NCBI GenBank assembly: GCA_002914845.1
Contig: JXTC01000053.1
Location: forward strand, 181,856 to 245,855
DNA from: Trema orientale
Taxonomy: Eukaryota; Streptophyta; Magnoliopsida; Rosales; Cannabaceae
Length of the DNA stretch: 64,000 bases
Direction: 5' to 3'
The notes beneath the pieces were generated by a model. It searched no databases. It was not told where the DNA came from and was given only the letters and a program-made list of their open reading frames with translations. Position 1 is the first letter of the stretch; every line of letters begins with the position of its first letter. The position numbers and the translations under genes are program-made. Shown here in pieces: positions 48,006 through 64,000 of this stretch.

Positions 48006-51000
48006 TTAGTAAGGGTAGCCAGGTGTGCATTCCATGTCTTTCCAGGATATCATCTTCCTGCGATCTCTTCCTCTATATGATCTGGAAACAAGCTGACCAC
48101 TAACAGGCTTACACAAGCCAACGTCAACTACAGAAGTAGTCTTTCTCGTCTCAGAAGAAGAGGATATGTCGTCCATGTAGTAGTCAAACAACATTGCCAG
48201 ACAACGTACTTGATGAGCTAAGGCATAGTTTTCATGATCCAAAGGCAACGTCTTCAGCATGTGCAGATTGACCTAAAATATATGCAAGAGGGATTTTATT
48301 GAACAGCGTTCCAGTACAGGAATGAAAGAACATAATAATTATAAACAAGAAAGAGCAGAAAAGGTGCAAGATACGTTATGGCAAGGCATTACAGGTTAGT
48401 ATATAGAGAAATATCCAGTAAGATTAAGACGACATCAAGAAGACAAAGAACCCATCACAAAGTAAGGGGTGCTCAAGCTAATGACCAAAAAACCATCAAG
48501 CTGACAACAGTTATCAAGAGTTGTGGTTTATGATATCAAGGGGAAGTTACTAACAAAATCTAGAAGATATTTTATGCATTGCATGTCTCATGTCTCAAAG
48601 AAATAATAAAGAAAAGCCATCCTCTACTGCTTAACGTGGAAACTTGTCCCTAACAAATCAATCAACCACTCACCTCTGCTTCTATAGCACGAAGTTCATT
48701 ATACCATTCACAACCATTATCCACAAAAACATTTTCTCCAGATGAAGTGTAAAGGCCCAACGTGAAAATGGGAGGCCTCAAAGGATACTCCATGCTGATC
48801 TTAATCTGCCATAACAGAACTGTCAAAAACAAGTATAACTGATGCACCAGCTTAACATGATATGAAAGTAGAAGTGTTAGCTACCTTGGCTTCCAACTTC
48901 GCAGTCTTCTTGTGCGTGTCTATATTCCTGATAAAGACGAGAGAAAATTCCCTGACCCCATAATTTACCCATTTTCTTGCCTCCTCGAAGGATTGAATAG
49001 ATACTGCATGTTCTTCCTCTGGCTCGATATATGCAGGCTCATCCATATCACTTGCAATGTCTAGCATAAGATTTGCATCTTCATCATGTTTCTTATAACT
49101 TTGTGATTTTGCCTTACTTATTGGAGATATTATGCTTTTTGATATTAAAGGCAGCTGCCTGGAGTGGGAAATATCAGATTCTTTAGCTGGAGCCAGTTTA
49201 ATATCACTAGATGAAACTGGAGCCAAAGATGGAAGCTCCCCATCTTCCCTGCTATTCTCTAGCTCCGCCCTTGAAGCAACAGATAAAGGTGAACCCTGAA
49301 TAGGTTGTGGAACCTGCTCCACATCTATTACAGATAAAGGTGAAGCCTGAATAGGTGGGGTTCCTACAGGTGAACAACCAAGCAAATTGCACAAAGGGGT
49401 ATGCAAGGCCCATGGAACACTTTCACAAGACAAAGCAGGCCATTTAAGCTTCATAAGTGAATCAAGCTGTTCCCTGTAGCCAATCACAGAATATCAATTT
49501 TTCAACACAAGGCATATCTTACCACGGTCACAAACATGGCAATGAAAAAGCATCAAAACTAAAAAACTTCCTCAATATGAAAAGCTCTAGAGACAAAAGT
49601 CATGCACCGAGCAGATTTAAGATACAATAGCGAGGGGGAAAGAAACCAACATTTATAAAAGAGCTCCACTAGTAAAACCAAATAAGTGAAACAAAACTTC
49701 AAAGTTCAAACTATGAAATTCAGGTTTCATCACTTGTATCCATTCCCTATTGGTTTTCTACAATGTCTTGATTCACGACTCTAAAGATACAAAGCAATGA
49801 CTCACACAAGAGCCAGCTGAGCCTTTTTCCGAGACCGAATTCTTTGAACAACTGTCAACACACGGTTCTGCTGGCGGTAAAGAGAAAGGTCCGATATGAC
49901 AGCATCACTTGTTCCAACATCACTGCTTGAAGTTCCATGTCGAGTAAGCAATGGTGCCAGCTCAGGCAATAAATCAATTCCCGCCAAGTGTTGGGCCCAC
50001 TTGTATGGACGGGAAGTTCTCTTTTCATCAAATACAAGAGAATCACCAACAAGAAGCTTGGCTGACTGTTTCAATCAAATAGACAGAAAGATCATCATAA
50101 CATGGAAATGAAAATGGATAAACAATTTATAAGCAGCAGAGCAGAATGGCTAGACTCTAGGGAATGAGAATTAAGGAGGATCACCTAATACCTAAAAGAC
50201 AAGCAATATGAACATCATCAATACCTGGTGTGGAAGTTCGAGGCCAGTGTCATCAGGGAATAAGTTGCATAAGATGTTATTCTCAGGTCCTTCATGGGAT
50301 CCTTCAATTCCAACACATACAACATTCAACTTCAACAAATACTCGAACTTAATGGTGATAAGTTTTGCAGACTTGGGATCAGAAACCTCATCATCATATA
50401 CATGAAGTATGACTTTTAAAGGGTGAACTTGAAGCACTCCAGCCTGCTCAAGGTTGTCCTTGGCTGGAATCTTCCGTGTCCGTTTTCTCCTTCTCTGGCC
50501 ATCATCTTCCTCGTCAGCTGCATCATCCTCCATTCTGGAACTCTCCAAACTAGTAGAAATTCCTGGTCGTCAAACTACATCAATTTTTTTTTTCTGTCTT
50601 ATTGCCCCTTTCCTTTTAATGATTCTTATTATTAGAAATCACTAATAGCCAATAAACAATTACAAACAACGGTTGAGATAACAATTACCAGTGTCCACAT
50701 TAGCTTGCTGGTGAGCAAAAGTTTGTGCATCCTTCACGCTTCCAAGTATCTCGAGATCAATTTGTTCGTCGAATGCTTCTTTCTGGGCCAAGAACTGCGA
50801 GTAAAGCACATAGAGAGGAGGTGGAAGCAACTCTGCAGAGTGATGCTGCTTCAGTTTCTTTGTATGGAGCACCCCTAATTGGTTCTGTACTGGCAACGAT
50901 GCTTTCTTGAGAGATTTTAGGTGTGACGGGAGACTAGACAAGAACTTTTTGCGATTTGCAATCGTCTCCGAAAGAGTTTTCTTCTGTTGTTCAAGTTTTT

Positions 51001-51850
51001 CGCGAAGTTTGCATAGCTCTTTACGCTAAACCAAATTACGAATCATTAACTACTGTTAGCATTCCGTGTTCTTTTTCCTCTCATTCTACATACATTATCA
51101 TAGTCAACTAAATAACGACATAATATCCAACATCTTAATCATTAAAAAGCAAGAGCTAATGCTACAAAAAATACGATCAAAATCACCTGGAAAAGCTCGA
51201 AATCGAGCCTCTTCAACATGAGATTGTGTGCTGCATCATTTGACAACACAGAATTCTGTATCTCTTGAGGTGCATCACGGAAAAATTCTTCCTCGGGCAC
51301 AAGCTCAATGTCGGGGTATTTCGACTTGAAGTCTTTGCAAGCTTTTATGGCCTTAATATAGTGACCCTTTTCGTACATTAGATTGTGAAGCTGAAGGGTC
51401 GTAAAGTCCACTGGCGCCTTGGCCTTCTCCGTCTCCGCTTTCACGCGATCCTCATCGAGCAATATAGAGCGATTTGCCTGCAAAAAGGCAACAAAATATA
51501 AGGTCATTGAAATCAACAAAAGCTCCTCCATTGTTATGAAGACCAAAACCCTAAACCGAAAGAGAGAGAGAGGGAGGAAAATAAAAAAAAAAAAGGAGAG
51601 AATAGGGAGGGAAAAAGGAAAAAGGTACCTGGCGAAGGGCGACGAAGTGAACGAACATCTGAGTGGCTAGCTCTCTGAGCTCGGATTTGGGCTTTCCTTG
51701 TTTCTTAATGGCAAGCATTTTGGCAACGATCTCTTCCACCGAAGCTTTGCTCTCCTGAAGCGATTCGTACGGAGATTTCTGCTGAGACTCTGGCTGAGCA
51801 TCTTCTTCAACCAGCATGCCCTCCTCCACCTCCACCTCGCCGTCTTCCAT
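48006..51850 (-). CDS. THO5: THO complex subunit 5
   Basis: THO5 is part of the THO/TREX complex that couples transcription to mRNA packaging and export; in plants THO is also linked to small-RNA production. Eight exons on the minus strand join in phase: 51850-51629, 51477-51187, 51025-50689, 50562-50225, 50065-49806, 49473-48885, 48805-48674 and 48272-48006, all GT-AG, giving 811 aa, normal for plant THO5. The first ATG at 51850 opens an acidic N-terminus (MEDGEVEVEE). A coiled-coil core lies at about 75-220 (QLHNLMYEKGHYIKAIKACK, RKELCKLREKLEQQKKTL). A basic/acidic segment (about 290-320), a Ser/Pro-rich linker (about 500-600) and a conserved C-terminal domain (about 640-811) follow. No lesion is seen. 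It is convergent with the bZIP gene, with about 3 kb of repeat-bearing DNA between. Confidence 0.95.
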
Positions 51851-52003
51851 TTTCTGCTTCACCGTTTCACTACGGTGCAGTGCACACTAGCGCTACCAGT
51901 CCCAGTTAGGTTTCGGTTTCCTAGTTCCCAGGTCTTCTACCAGAGTACAATGATTTTTTTGTTTAAAAAATATTGTTATTATTTTATTGTTTTGGGTTTA
52001 TGG

Positions 52004-52683
52004 CACAAATAGCCCTGGACTATATCAAACTTGCGACAATTTGGTCTCGGAGTTATAATTTTGGCAGTTAAGCCCCCGAACTTACCATTTCCTTGCAATT
52101 AAGTAAATTATAAATAATTGTTAAATATCTTACTTNNNTGAAGAGTACATGCTAGCATATTAAAAGGTATTTATAAATAGGATTTTTAGCATATTTGGTC
52201 TATATATTATTCACAGATTGGTAGAATGGTCCATAAGTTAATTTTTTTGACAATTAAGTCTTTTTCGATTGATGATATTAAAATTTTCATAAAATTGAAC
52301 ATATTTAAATGAAATAAATTAGTATTTCACTAACATTAATTAGATTGAAAGGGAAATAAAAAGAACTTTTAAGAGAAATTTTAAATTTTTGAGAATCTCT
52401 ATTTTTTTAATTTTTTAAATTATGTTGTTAAATGTTGTTAATTTTCAGTTATTTTCTTTCCAATTCCAACTAATATTAGTAAATTATTGATTTTAACATT
52501 CAAAAATCTTGCATATGACTTGAAAATACTTAATTATATCCAATATTTTAATAATTACTCACAAAAAGAGCTTAATTGTCAAAATTTTTAACACTTAAAG
52601 ATTTAATTACTAATAATAATAATTTAGGAGCCACTTTACCAATCACGAAAAATATAGGAGTAAGTCATGCCAAAAATCCTTAT
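52004..52683. mobile_element. Foldback element family F, one copy and an adjoining half copy
   Basis: From about 52176 to 52683, TTTTTAGCATATTTGGTCTA and TTGACAATTAAGTCTTTTTC are inverted relative to AAAAAGAGCTTAATTGTC and GTCATGCCAAAAATCC. A related left arm precedes it at 52004-52100 (ATAGCCCTGGACTATAT, GGCAGTTAAGCCCCCGAACT) in the same direction, so one element may have inserted next to another. NNN lies at 52136-52138 between them. Confidence 0.55.
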
Positions 52684-52991
52684 AAATAAACTAAGTAAGA
52701 GGATTTGAAAGAAAGAGGCAGTGCTCACTATTTATTGGAGACATGGAGCTCACTATTTATAGGAGATATGGAGCTACAGATTTGGGATATATTTTTTCGG
52801 GCAAAATTTTGTGACTTGGGAGCAAATGTTGTCTTCAAAATGAGAAATGGGCAATTGGGGAAGGCCCAGCTGACTTTTTCCTTCACTCAAAATTAGGTGG
52901 CTTGAGAATGCAAATGTTGTTTAAAGATACAAAATTAACCTGGCAAAAGTTTTTACTTTTACTCGATTCCTCCAGGCTCCCGCAATATATA
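52684..52991. other. Intergenic, no gene
   Basis: Contains a short repeat (GAGACATGGAGCTCACTATT and GAGATATGGAGCTAC near 52738-52777). The open frame 52705-52896 has no known domain. Confidence 0.4.
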
Positions 52992-53350
52992 GGCCCCGTC
53001 TGTTTCAACTATTCCATTCCATTAGAATGGAAAATCCATTTGAATGCGTGTTTGTTTCAATAATTCAATTTTTTCATTCAAATGATCTTTTAGAGTGTGA
53101 ATTTGTTTCAACAATTCAGTTTTTCCATTCAAATAGTCTATCCGAAAAACTAACCATTGGAATGGTTTTTTTGTGTCTTGAATGAGAATGGAGGGGGAAG
53201 GTGTTTTTGAATGGACCATTCCAATGCTCCCATTCTAATTACAACACATTCCACTATTTTTTCCGTTCAAATGTGTCCCATTCCAATTATAATACATTAC
53301 ACAATTTCTACTCAAATACACACACTCAAATAAGCAAACCAAACGGGGCC
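52992..53350. mobile_element. MITE family G, full copy
   Basis: Ends GGCCCCGTCTGTTTC and AAACCAAACGGGGCC are terminal inverted repeats of 359 bp. Inner motifs (TTCATTCAAATGATC, CCATTGGAATGG) are also palindromic. ATA flanks both sides, which would fit a 3-bp target duplication as in PIF/Harbinger MITEs, but in AT-rich DNA this is weak. Confidence 0.78.
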
Positions 53351-54164
53351 ATAATTTCTCCACCTTCCATCCACAAATTTTTAAATGAAATTTATAATTT
53401 TTAAGAACCTTAAATCCATTTTAGAGGCATTATTCAATCTGTGTTGTAGTTTTACTATAGTTGTGTTATGAGTAAAAAACAGTCACCGCAAGAAAAAATA
53501 ACTATGTATTTAGTAAATTAAATTTACAAACGTATTGTGTTGTTTAAAAGAAACATTTAAATGTTTGGTAAACTATAAATTGTGTATTTTGTAAAATAAT
53601 ATTTTAGAAAATTTGCACTATGAAAGCAAAATTAGCTCCGTATAAACAACTCTTATCTCGCTTATCAAATTCTGCTTAAAATAGAGGTCACACAGCAAAT
53701 TTTAGAATATGCAGGTGAAAGCAAAAATTCACTAAACGCCTCAATCTCAAATTTTTCTAATTATTTTTTTAAAAGCTAAAAGTAGTTTCCGAAAGCAATC
53801 CCAAACGGGTCATTATATAAAATTTCAATATTTTCACATTTACCATAGTTATATTAATGAATTATAATTAAAAAAAAAAAACCCATTAGACTTGGATGTT
53901 TTGCCCCAAAAAAAAAAAAAAGGCCTCATAGTTCATTGATATAAATAAAATATTCTATTGGGTTTCAATTTNAAATTGTTAAAGAAAAATGTTTTTATCT
54001 TTTGAAATCAGATATAAGTCAAAATTTTTATTTATGTATTTGTATTTAAAGGCTGTAATAGTTGGATTTCTAAATAATTACAGACCATTCATTGGTGTAG
54101 ATGATTATCTTTTAGCTATTTTTATGATGTCAATCAACAATTTTAAAGAGCAAAGATGTTTTCA
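53351..54164. other. Intergenic with possible transposon ends
   Basis: Near 53755-53818 a sequence ending AATCCCAAACGGGTCATTAT resembles in reverse the start near 56395 (GGCTCCGTTTAGAATTGCTT). The two may be ends of related hAT-like nonautonomous elements. An ambiguous base lies at 53972. No gene. Confidence 0.35.
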
Positions 54165-54515
54165 CTAATTTTATGTTAATGATTAATGCTCCAAATACTT
54201 TACTACCGAAAGCAACAAAATAGAAAATAAAAATAAGCAAACACACAAATTTATAGTGGTTCACTCTTAATATGAGAACTACGTCCACTTTCAACCACTG
54301 TGAGTTTTCACTATGATGAAGAAGATAGATTACAAGAAATTCTCACACTTCATGCCTCTCTCAGATTCTATGAAACTTTAATCTCACTTAACCAAACTCC
54401 GCATCCTAATACTCTTTATATAAAGGAAACAAATTAAGGTAACTAAAATACATATGTAAAATTCCAAAAAATACCCTTTATTCGTATACCTTTATTCGTA
54501 ATTAGAATGAGAGTA
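54165..54515 (-). mobile_element. Copia LTR fragment, reverse orientation
   Basis: On the minus strand TGGACGTAGTTCTCATATTA and GTGAACCACTATAAATTTGT resemble the U5 motif (GTGGACGTAG...GAACCAC) of many plant copia LTRs. A TATA-like CTTTATATAAAGAG lies near 54425-54412. Only part of an LTR is present. Confidence 0.45.
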
Positions 54516-54735
54516 TTGGAATGGACTATTCAAAAATACTTCTTCCCTTCCATTATAATCCAAGACACAAAAAACCCATTACTGATGAATTATTTGAATA
54601 TAAAAACTGATTGTTCAAACAAACACCCATTGTAAAAGACTATTTGAATGGAAAAATTAGAATTATTGAAATAAACACCCATTCAAATGAGTTTTCTATT
54701 CTAATAGAATAGAATCGTTGAACCAAACAAGCCCA
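54516..54735 (-). mobile_element. MITE family G, partial reverse copy
   Basis: The minus strand begins TGGGCTTGTTTGGTTCAACG and follows the left two thirds of the copy at 52992 (TTTCAATAATTC, CCATTCAAATAGTCT, TTTTTTGTGTCTTGGATTAT). The other end is missing. Confidence 0.65.
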
Positions 54736-55264
54736 GATTTTCCACTGTCATGGAGTGGAGTTTGATTGAAAAATTGTTATCGAATTAGCCAAGTGGAGCA
54801 GGGGAAAAGAGCTTTAACAAAACGCCAGTATCATAATAATAATGGATATCATTAATCTAATGTAATCATTAAATTGGTAGCATTAACTGGTTGAAAGCCA
54901 TGAAAGTCATCTCTCAAAACTCATCATATATCTTTGTGAAGCTTGATAATATAGCTTTCTGATAAGATGAATAAGGTCCTCGTTTCTATGTGGAAGCAAA
55001 CAAAAGCCCTCCAAATCGTAACTCATCACAAGATTCGAATCCGAGAATAACCTTGTGGCCTATGACTCGTCGGGGAAAGGAGTAAAGAATTGATGGTGTT
55101 AATTCAAATCGCCGTCAAAAAGGGCTATTTAGTTTTCCACCGAGATGGTCACTAAGATGATCGGGTTGTGGTATTTACTCTCGCTGGCGGAGGAGAAAGA
55201 TCTAGGGAAGAAAAAATCTATATGAGCAGGTTTATATGAATTCTCACAAGTCAAAGTTATTTTA
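54736..55264. other. Intergenic, no feature recognised
   Basis: No open frame of note and no repeat recognised. Confidence 0.35.
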
Positions 55265-55510
55265 GAGCATTGGATCTAATCTAAGGGCTCAAAATTGGGA
55301 GCTCTACATAGGGCCAAAAGTTGTGGCTCTAGTATAGACGTGCCCAAAAAGTATATTTAATATTAACAAAAAGGTGCGAGTTTTTATGTGAAAAGACTAA
55401 ACATGAGTTCTGTTTAAAATTAATACAAACGATAAGTATAAGGGCACGTCTATGGTAAGAGCCCTTGTTTTGGCCCTACACAAGGCTCTTTGTTTTAGAC
55501 CATTGGATGA
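55265..55510. repeat. Two inward-facing transposon-like ends
   Basis: The complement of 55265-55345 (GGGCACGTCTATACTAGAGC, then TTTTGGCCCTATG) matches 55442-55510 (GGGCACGTCTATGGTAAGAG, then TTTTGGCCCTACA). The two halves face each other across a 96-bp AT-rich spacer. The terminal GGGCACGTCTA is one base off the GGGCGCGTCTA terminus of family A. Confidence 0.6.
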
Positions 55511-56915
55511 CAACTATTGGTAATCAAATAATTAGTTGAATAAAATTTCAGATGCTATTTTTATACCAAAGAAAAAAACAAAAAACCCTCTTCTCCGCCA
55601 TTATCTTAAATACTCATCTTTCCTTCTCGCCTTGGTCCTTCTTTTTGGCAGCCAAACAAATTTATATTCTAATAGAGGGAAATTACACAGATTTATCTTG
55701 TTGTTTTATATCCAAATTCATATACCTGTAACTAGGTATATTGACATATAGATAGCTATAAAAATCAAAATCATACATATAATTTCATGAATCTCTCTCC
55801 AGTGAGTAAGATATTCAATTAAGTTTTTTTAAAAGTTTTCATGTTCATATACATAAGTATGGAAGACTTAAAAATTAACCCAATGTACAGTTCATAAATA
55901 TTTTAGACATAAACATTTAGGCCTCGATACATCTCTATAATCACCAAATAATTTGCAGTCGGTAAGATAATTTTTAATGTTTTCTTCTTTATTTGCTCCT
56001 TGGGTATATCAACATTTTTTCTCTTTCTTCATTCTTTTCTTTGTTCCAATGCAATTCCCAAATTCTATCTTTATTTTTATGAAAGCGAAATTAAGTAATT
56101 CTCCATATATATTCAATACTAGCTTTGATTGATAATCTGTAAATTAAAAAATAAATAAAAGAAGCAAACATAGCTTTGAATTAAACCCCTCCATAGATTC
56201 CCATAGGTCAGGACTTGATTAAGTCCAGACTCTTCATTAATCACCCAATTATCTAAAATTGCTATGAATCAAAAACAAAAAGTGATGAGGTATCTTCGTC
56301 GGTGGTGTGGTGCTATTTCTTGTAAACTAAGATAAAACCATATAAATCTCTTTCTCGTGCCCCTCAGTTCTTTCACTCTCTCTCTAGCTGTTATGGCTCC
56401 GTTTAGAATTGCTTATAGACACTGCATTTAGCTTTTAAAAGCAGTTAGAGAAAAAAAAGGGACAGAGACGTTTGGAAAGTATATACATTTGGTCAGCAGA
56501 TTTTGTAAGTTATTATGTAACCACTATTTTAAGAAAAATTTGAGAAGTAGGATAACAGTTGTTTTCAACATTGATTTTACTTCCATAATACAAATTGTCT
56601 AAAATACTATTTTATAGTACATCCAATCTATAGTTTACTAATCATTTAGATGATACTTTTAAAGTGTTGTGAACTAAATTTATCAAATACATATACTTTT
56701 TTTTTTCCTCACAATTACTTCTTGATCACAACGTAGCTATAATAAGGCTACAACACAATTATCACTACAACAAAGTAAATCAATACTAAAATGGCCTATA
56801 TTTTATTTCTCAAATCCAAACCTAGAAATTTTCAAAGGTTAAAGATCTTTTTAACTTAGAACTTGTTGTCTTATATCGCTAGCGCCATATATCTAACGGT
56901 TGAGATGAATATTAT
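55511..56915. other. Intergenic, no gene
   Basis: AT-rich. The open frame 55536-55751 has no domain. GGCTCCGTTTAGAATTGCTT near 56395 may open an old hAT-like element of uncertain extent. Confidence 0.35.
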
Positions 56916-58456
56916 TGTGAAAAATTCGCAAGTGCACGAAATCGCAAAAATAAGTAATATAATGATAAGTAAATATATCGTTCCCACGTAGATTGATTAA
57001 CTAAAATTTCTCTACTAACTACTGAAATTAGATTAATCCTAATTTTATCAAACCAATTGAAATTCAAAAATAAAGAAATCAAAATAAAAATACTAAAAAT
57101 TAAAATAAAATACTAAATTAAATAAATTAATGGGAAAATAAAATAGAGAAAAATATCAATGTGAAATAATGTAGGACACCAATTTCACCTTCCTAATCTT
57201 CTTAATTTTATGTTGTTACTTCATAATTCAATCAATTTACTTAAATGTCAATTAGAATATCCTAATGTATATTACTATTATATTCCAAGACTTAGCAAAA
57301 TATCTTTACTTAATAATTTACTATATTCCTATGCAAATTGAATTAAGTAAAAGATTCATTAAGTGCTATGATTTCTATTAAAATTATATAAACCTATGAG
57401 TATATTCTATTCATGGACATATTCTAAACCTCCTCTTCTAATTCAGTCTAGAAATTTCCAATCAATTAATTGAGTGATCAATTCGATTAAAAGTATTAAG
57501 CATAACTAGAATAAACACTTAAAAATGTAAAGAAAATTGGAATTAAAAATCAACTAAGAAAAATTAAGAATCATGGTCAGGATCCAATGACATCCTCGAA
57601 ACAAAAATCTAGTTCATAACTAAATAAATAAAAACTAAAATAATTAATTTAAAAAACATAAGAAAAATAAGAACTAAAACTGAAAAATAAAACTAAAAAG
57701 AGAAATCTATAGTTGAAGCTCCACTCCACCACTGCTCTCTTTCTCACTTTCTCTCTCTAGAATGGTATTTTTTTTTCATCTCTCGTAGTCCTTTTATAGC
57801 CGATGAAAAAGTGTGTTTGAGTTGTACACGAATTTTTATATTCAATTTGATTGGTAGAGTGATGTACCGATTTCTTATTCAAATTTCATCTCTTTCTCTC
57901 TCTTCCTCTTTATTTTATATTTTTATTTAAAAACTAACACTAAGTGCACTATCAGGTGCAGTAGAAATTCATAAACTCGGCATATATCTCACTTTTGATT
58001 GGTTGACTTGATGACGTGGCATGCTTTCACTAGAGGAGAAAATCGATCGTACGGATTTCGAAACACACGAAATCAGTCACGGCTAAAAGATGCAACTGTC
58101 ACCTAGGCCCCACCTATTCCCTACCCCCAGTCGTCCCATCTGTCACACGTGCTAATCCCATTCGTCAGCTGATCTGACGGTCGAGACTTAATCTGGATTT
58201 TTTTTTTTTTTTGTCTTTATCCTAAATCAAAAAACAAATTTAAAAATAAATTAAATCTAAATCAAATTATCTTATCTTAATTAAATTAAATACCTAAATA
58301 AAATAACTAAAACAAAATAAAATTAAATTAAAACCAAATCTACATAAAATAAAATAAAATAACTAAAATAATATAAATCTAAATTATAATTACTCAATGA
58401 CACATATTTTTAATAAATAAAAAACACAAATAACTCTATAAAAATAAAGTTTATCG
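56916..58456 (-). mobile_element. Probable solo LTR, reverse orientation
   Basis: On the plus strand it starts TGTGAAAAATTCGCAAGTGC, the reverse of a typical LTR end, and TATATCGTTCCCACGTAG near 56973 mirrors the GTGGGAACGATA motif of the LTRs at 14610-16073 and 21227-22643. The far end AAAGTTTATCG would be a mutated CA end. A TATA-like GGCTATAAAAGGACTACG lies near 57802-57785 on the minus strand. No matching target duplication was found. Confidence 0.45.
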
Positions 58457-58985
58457 AATACGAGGAGTGAGGACAAGTGAACACTGGATAAGAGAGAAGG
58501 AAAGGATATAAGGAGAAAGAAGAAAAGAAAAGTCTTTAGAGGATTTATAGTGTGTGATATGTTTTTTTTTTTTTTTTTTCTTTTTTTATAATTAGGAATA
58601 GAGAATTTGAACTCAATACATCAATATTAAATCAATATTAAATGCGAGTGTGTCACCGATCAAACTATATGTGACCATATTCTGATACGTTGTGTGTATG
58701 CCAATTCAATTTAACTCCATCCACACATACTTTAAATCTAACGGTTCACATTGAATGGCCTCACGTTGGGCTAACCAGTATAGTGTGTTAAACCTTAAAA
58801 ACCGGAAAAAAAAAAAGAAAGAAAAAGGAAAATTGAAGAGGGTGGCGTAAAAGACCGTGCGGTCAGTGCTGCTACATAAGGAGAGACCTTCGGAAAACTT
58901 GGCTTGCTCATCACTGATTGCTGAGGACTGGAGTACTGTTTTAGCTCAGATTTGCCCTAATATAAACCACTCTTCCCGAACGGAG
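58457..58985 (+). promoter_or_regulatory. Presumed TGS1 promoter and leader
   Basis: The stretch upstream of the TGS1 start codon includes a T run near 58562-58590 and becomes GC-richer from 58840, consistent with a 5' UTR. No TATA box is clear. The frame is open upstream of the ATG but lacks another ATG. Confidence 0.35.

Positions 58986-64000
<5,015 letters not shown>

Overview
The window is nuclear DNA of a flowering plant, most likely a eudicot. It holds intron-containing genes of plant-specific families (plant glutamate-receptor-like channel, DCL/DUF3223 plastid protein, group A bZIP of the AREB/ABF type) in an AT-rich background full of LTR retrotransposon remains and short foldback elements. 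A few ambiguous bases (28148, 42253, 52136-52138, 53972) show it is a draft assembly. I could not place it to genus.

Layout. 1-2901: 3' part of a Ty1-copia retrotransposon (broken RT-RNase H, then a complete 3' LTR). 4640-9183: an intact five-exon minus-strand glutamate-receptor-like gene (902 aa predicted) with a duplicated promoter segment upstream. 10250-11000: three head-to-tail miniature elements separated by TA runs. 11794-18492: a decayed Ty3-gypsy element (5' LTR, primer site, gag, then RT, RNase H and integrase) interrupted by other LTR-like repeats. 19231-19355: a short relic of a second glutamate-receptor-like gene. 21227-22643: a solo LTR with a perfect 5-bp target duplication. 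26385-28566: DCL plastid protein gene (three exons, 244 aa). 29000-41000: gene-poor, with many foldback elements and at least one solo LTR. 42285-44976: AREB/ABF bZIP transcription factor (four exons, 452 aa). 48006-51850: THO complex subunit 5 on the minus strand (eight exons, 811 aa), convergent with the bZIP gene. 52000-58500: more foldback elements and LTR pieces. 58986 to the right edge: trimethylguanosine synthase 1 (ten exons seen, truncated by the window).

The five genes are ordinary single-copy plant loci with no evident shared pathway. Two act on RNA maturation or export in the nucleus (THO5, TGS1), one on plastid RNA maturation (DCL), one in abscisic-acid transcription (AREB/ABF) and one is an ion channel. 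All coding frames join through splice sites whose phases agree; the only non-canonical one is a GC donor in TGS1. No CRISPR array, operon or gene cluster was found. The unusual content is in the repeats: a copia LTR with five MYB-site-like palindromes in its U3, miniature elements nested in TA runs, GC-rich foldback elements placed beside genes, and the receptor gene relic.
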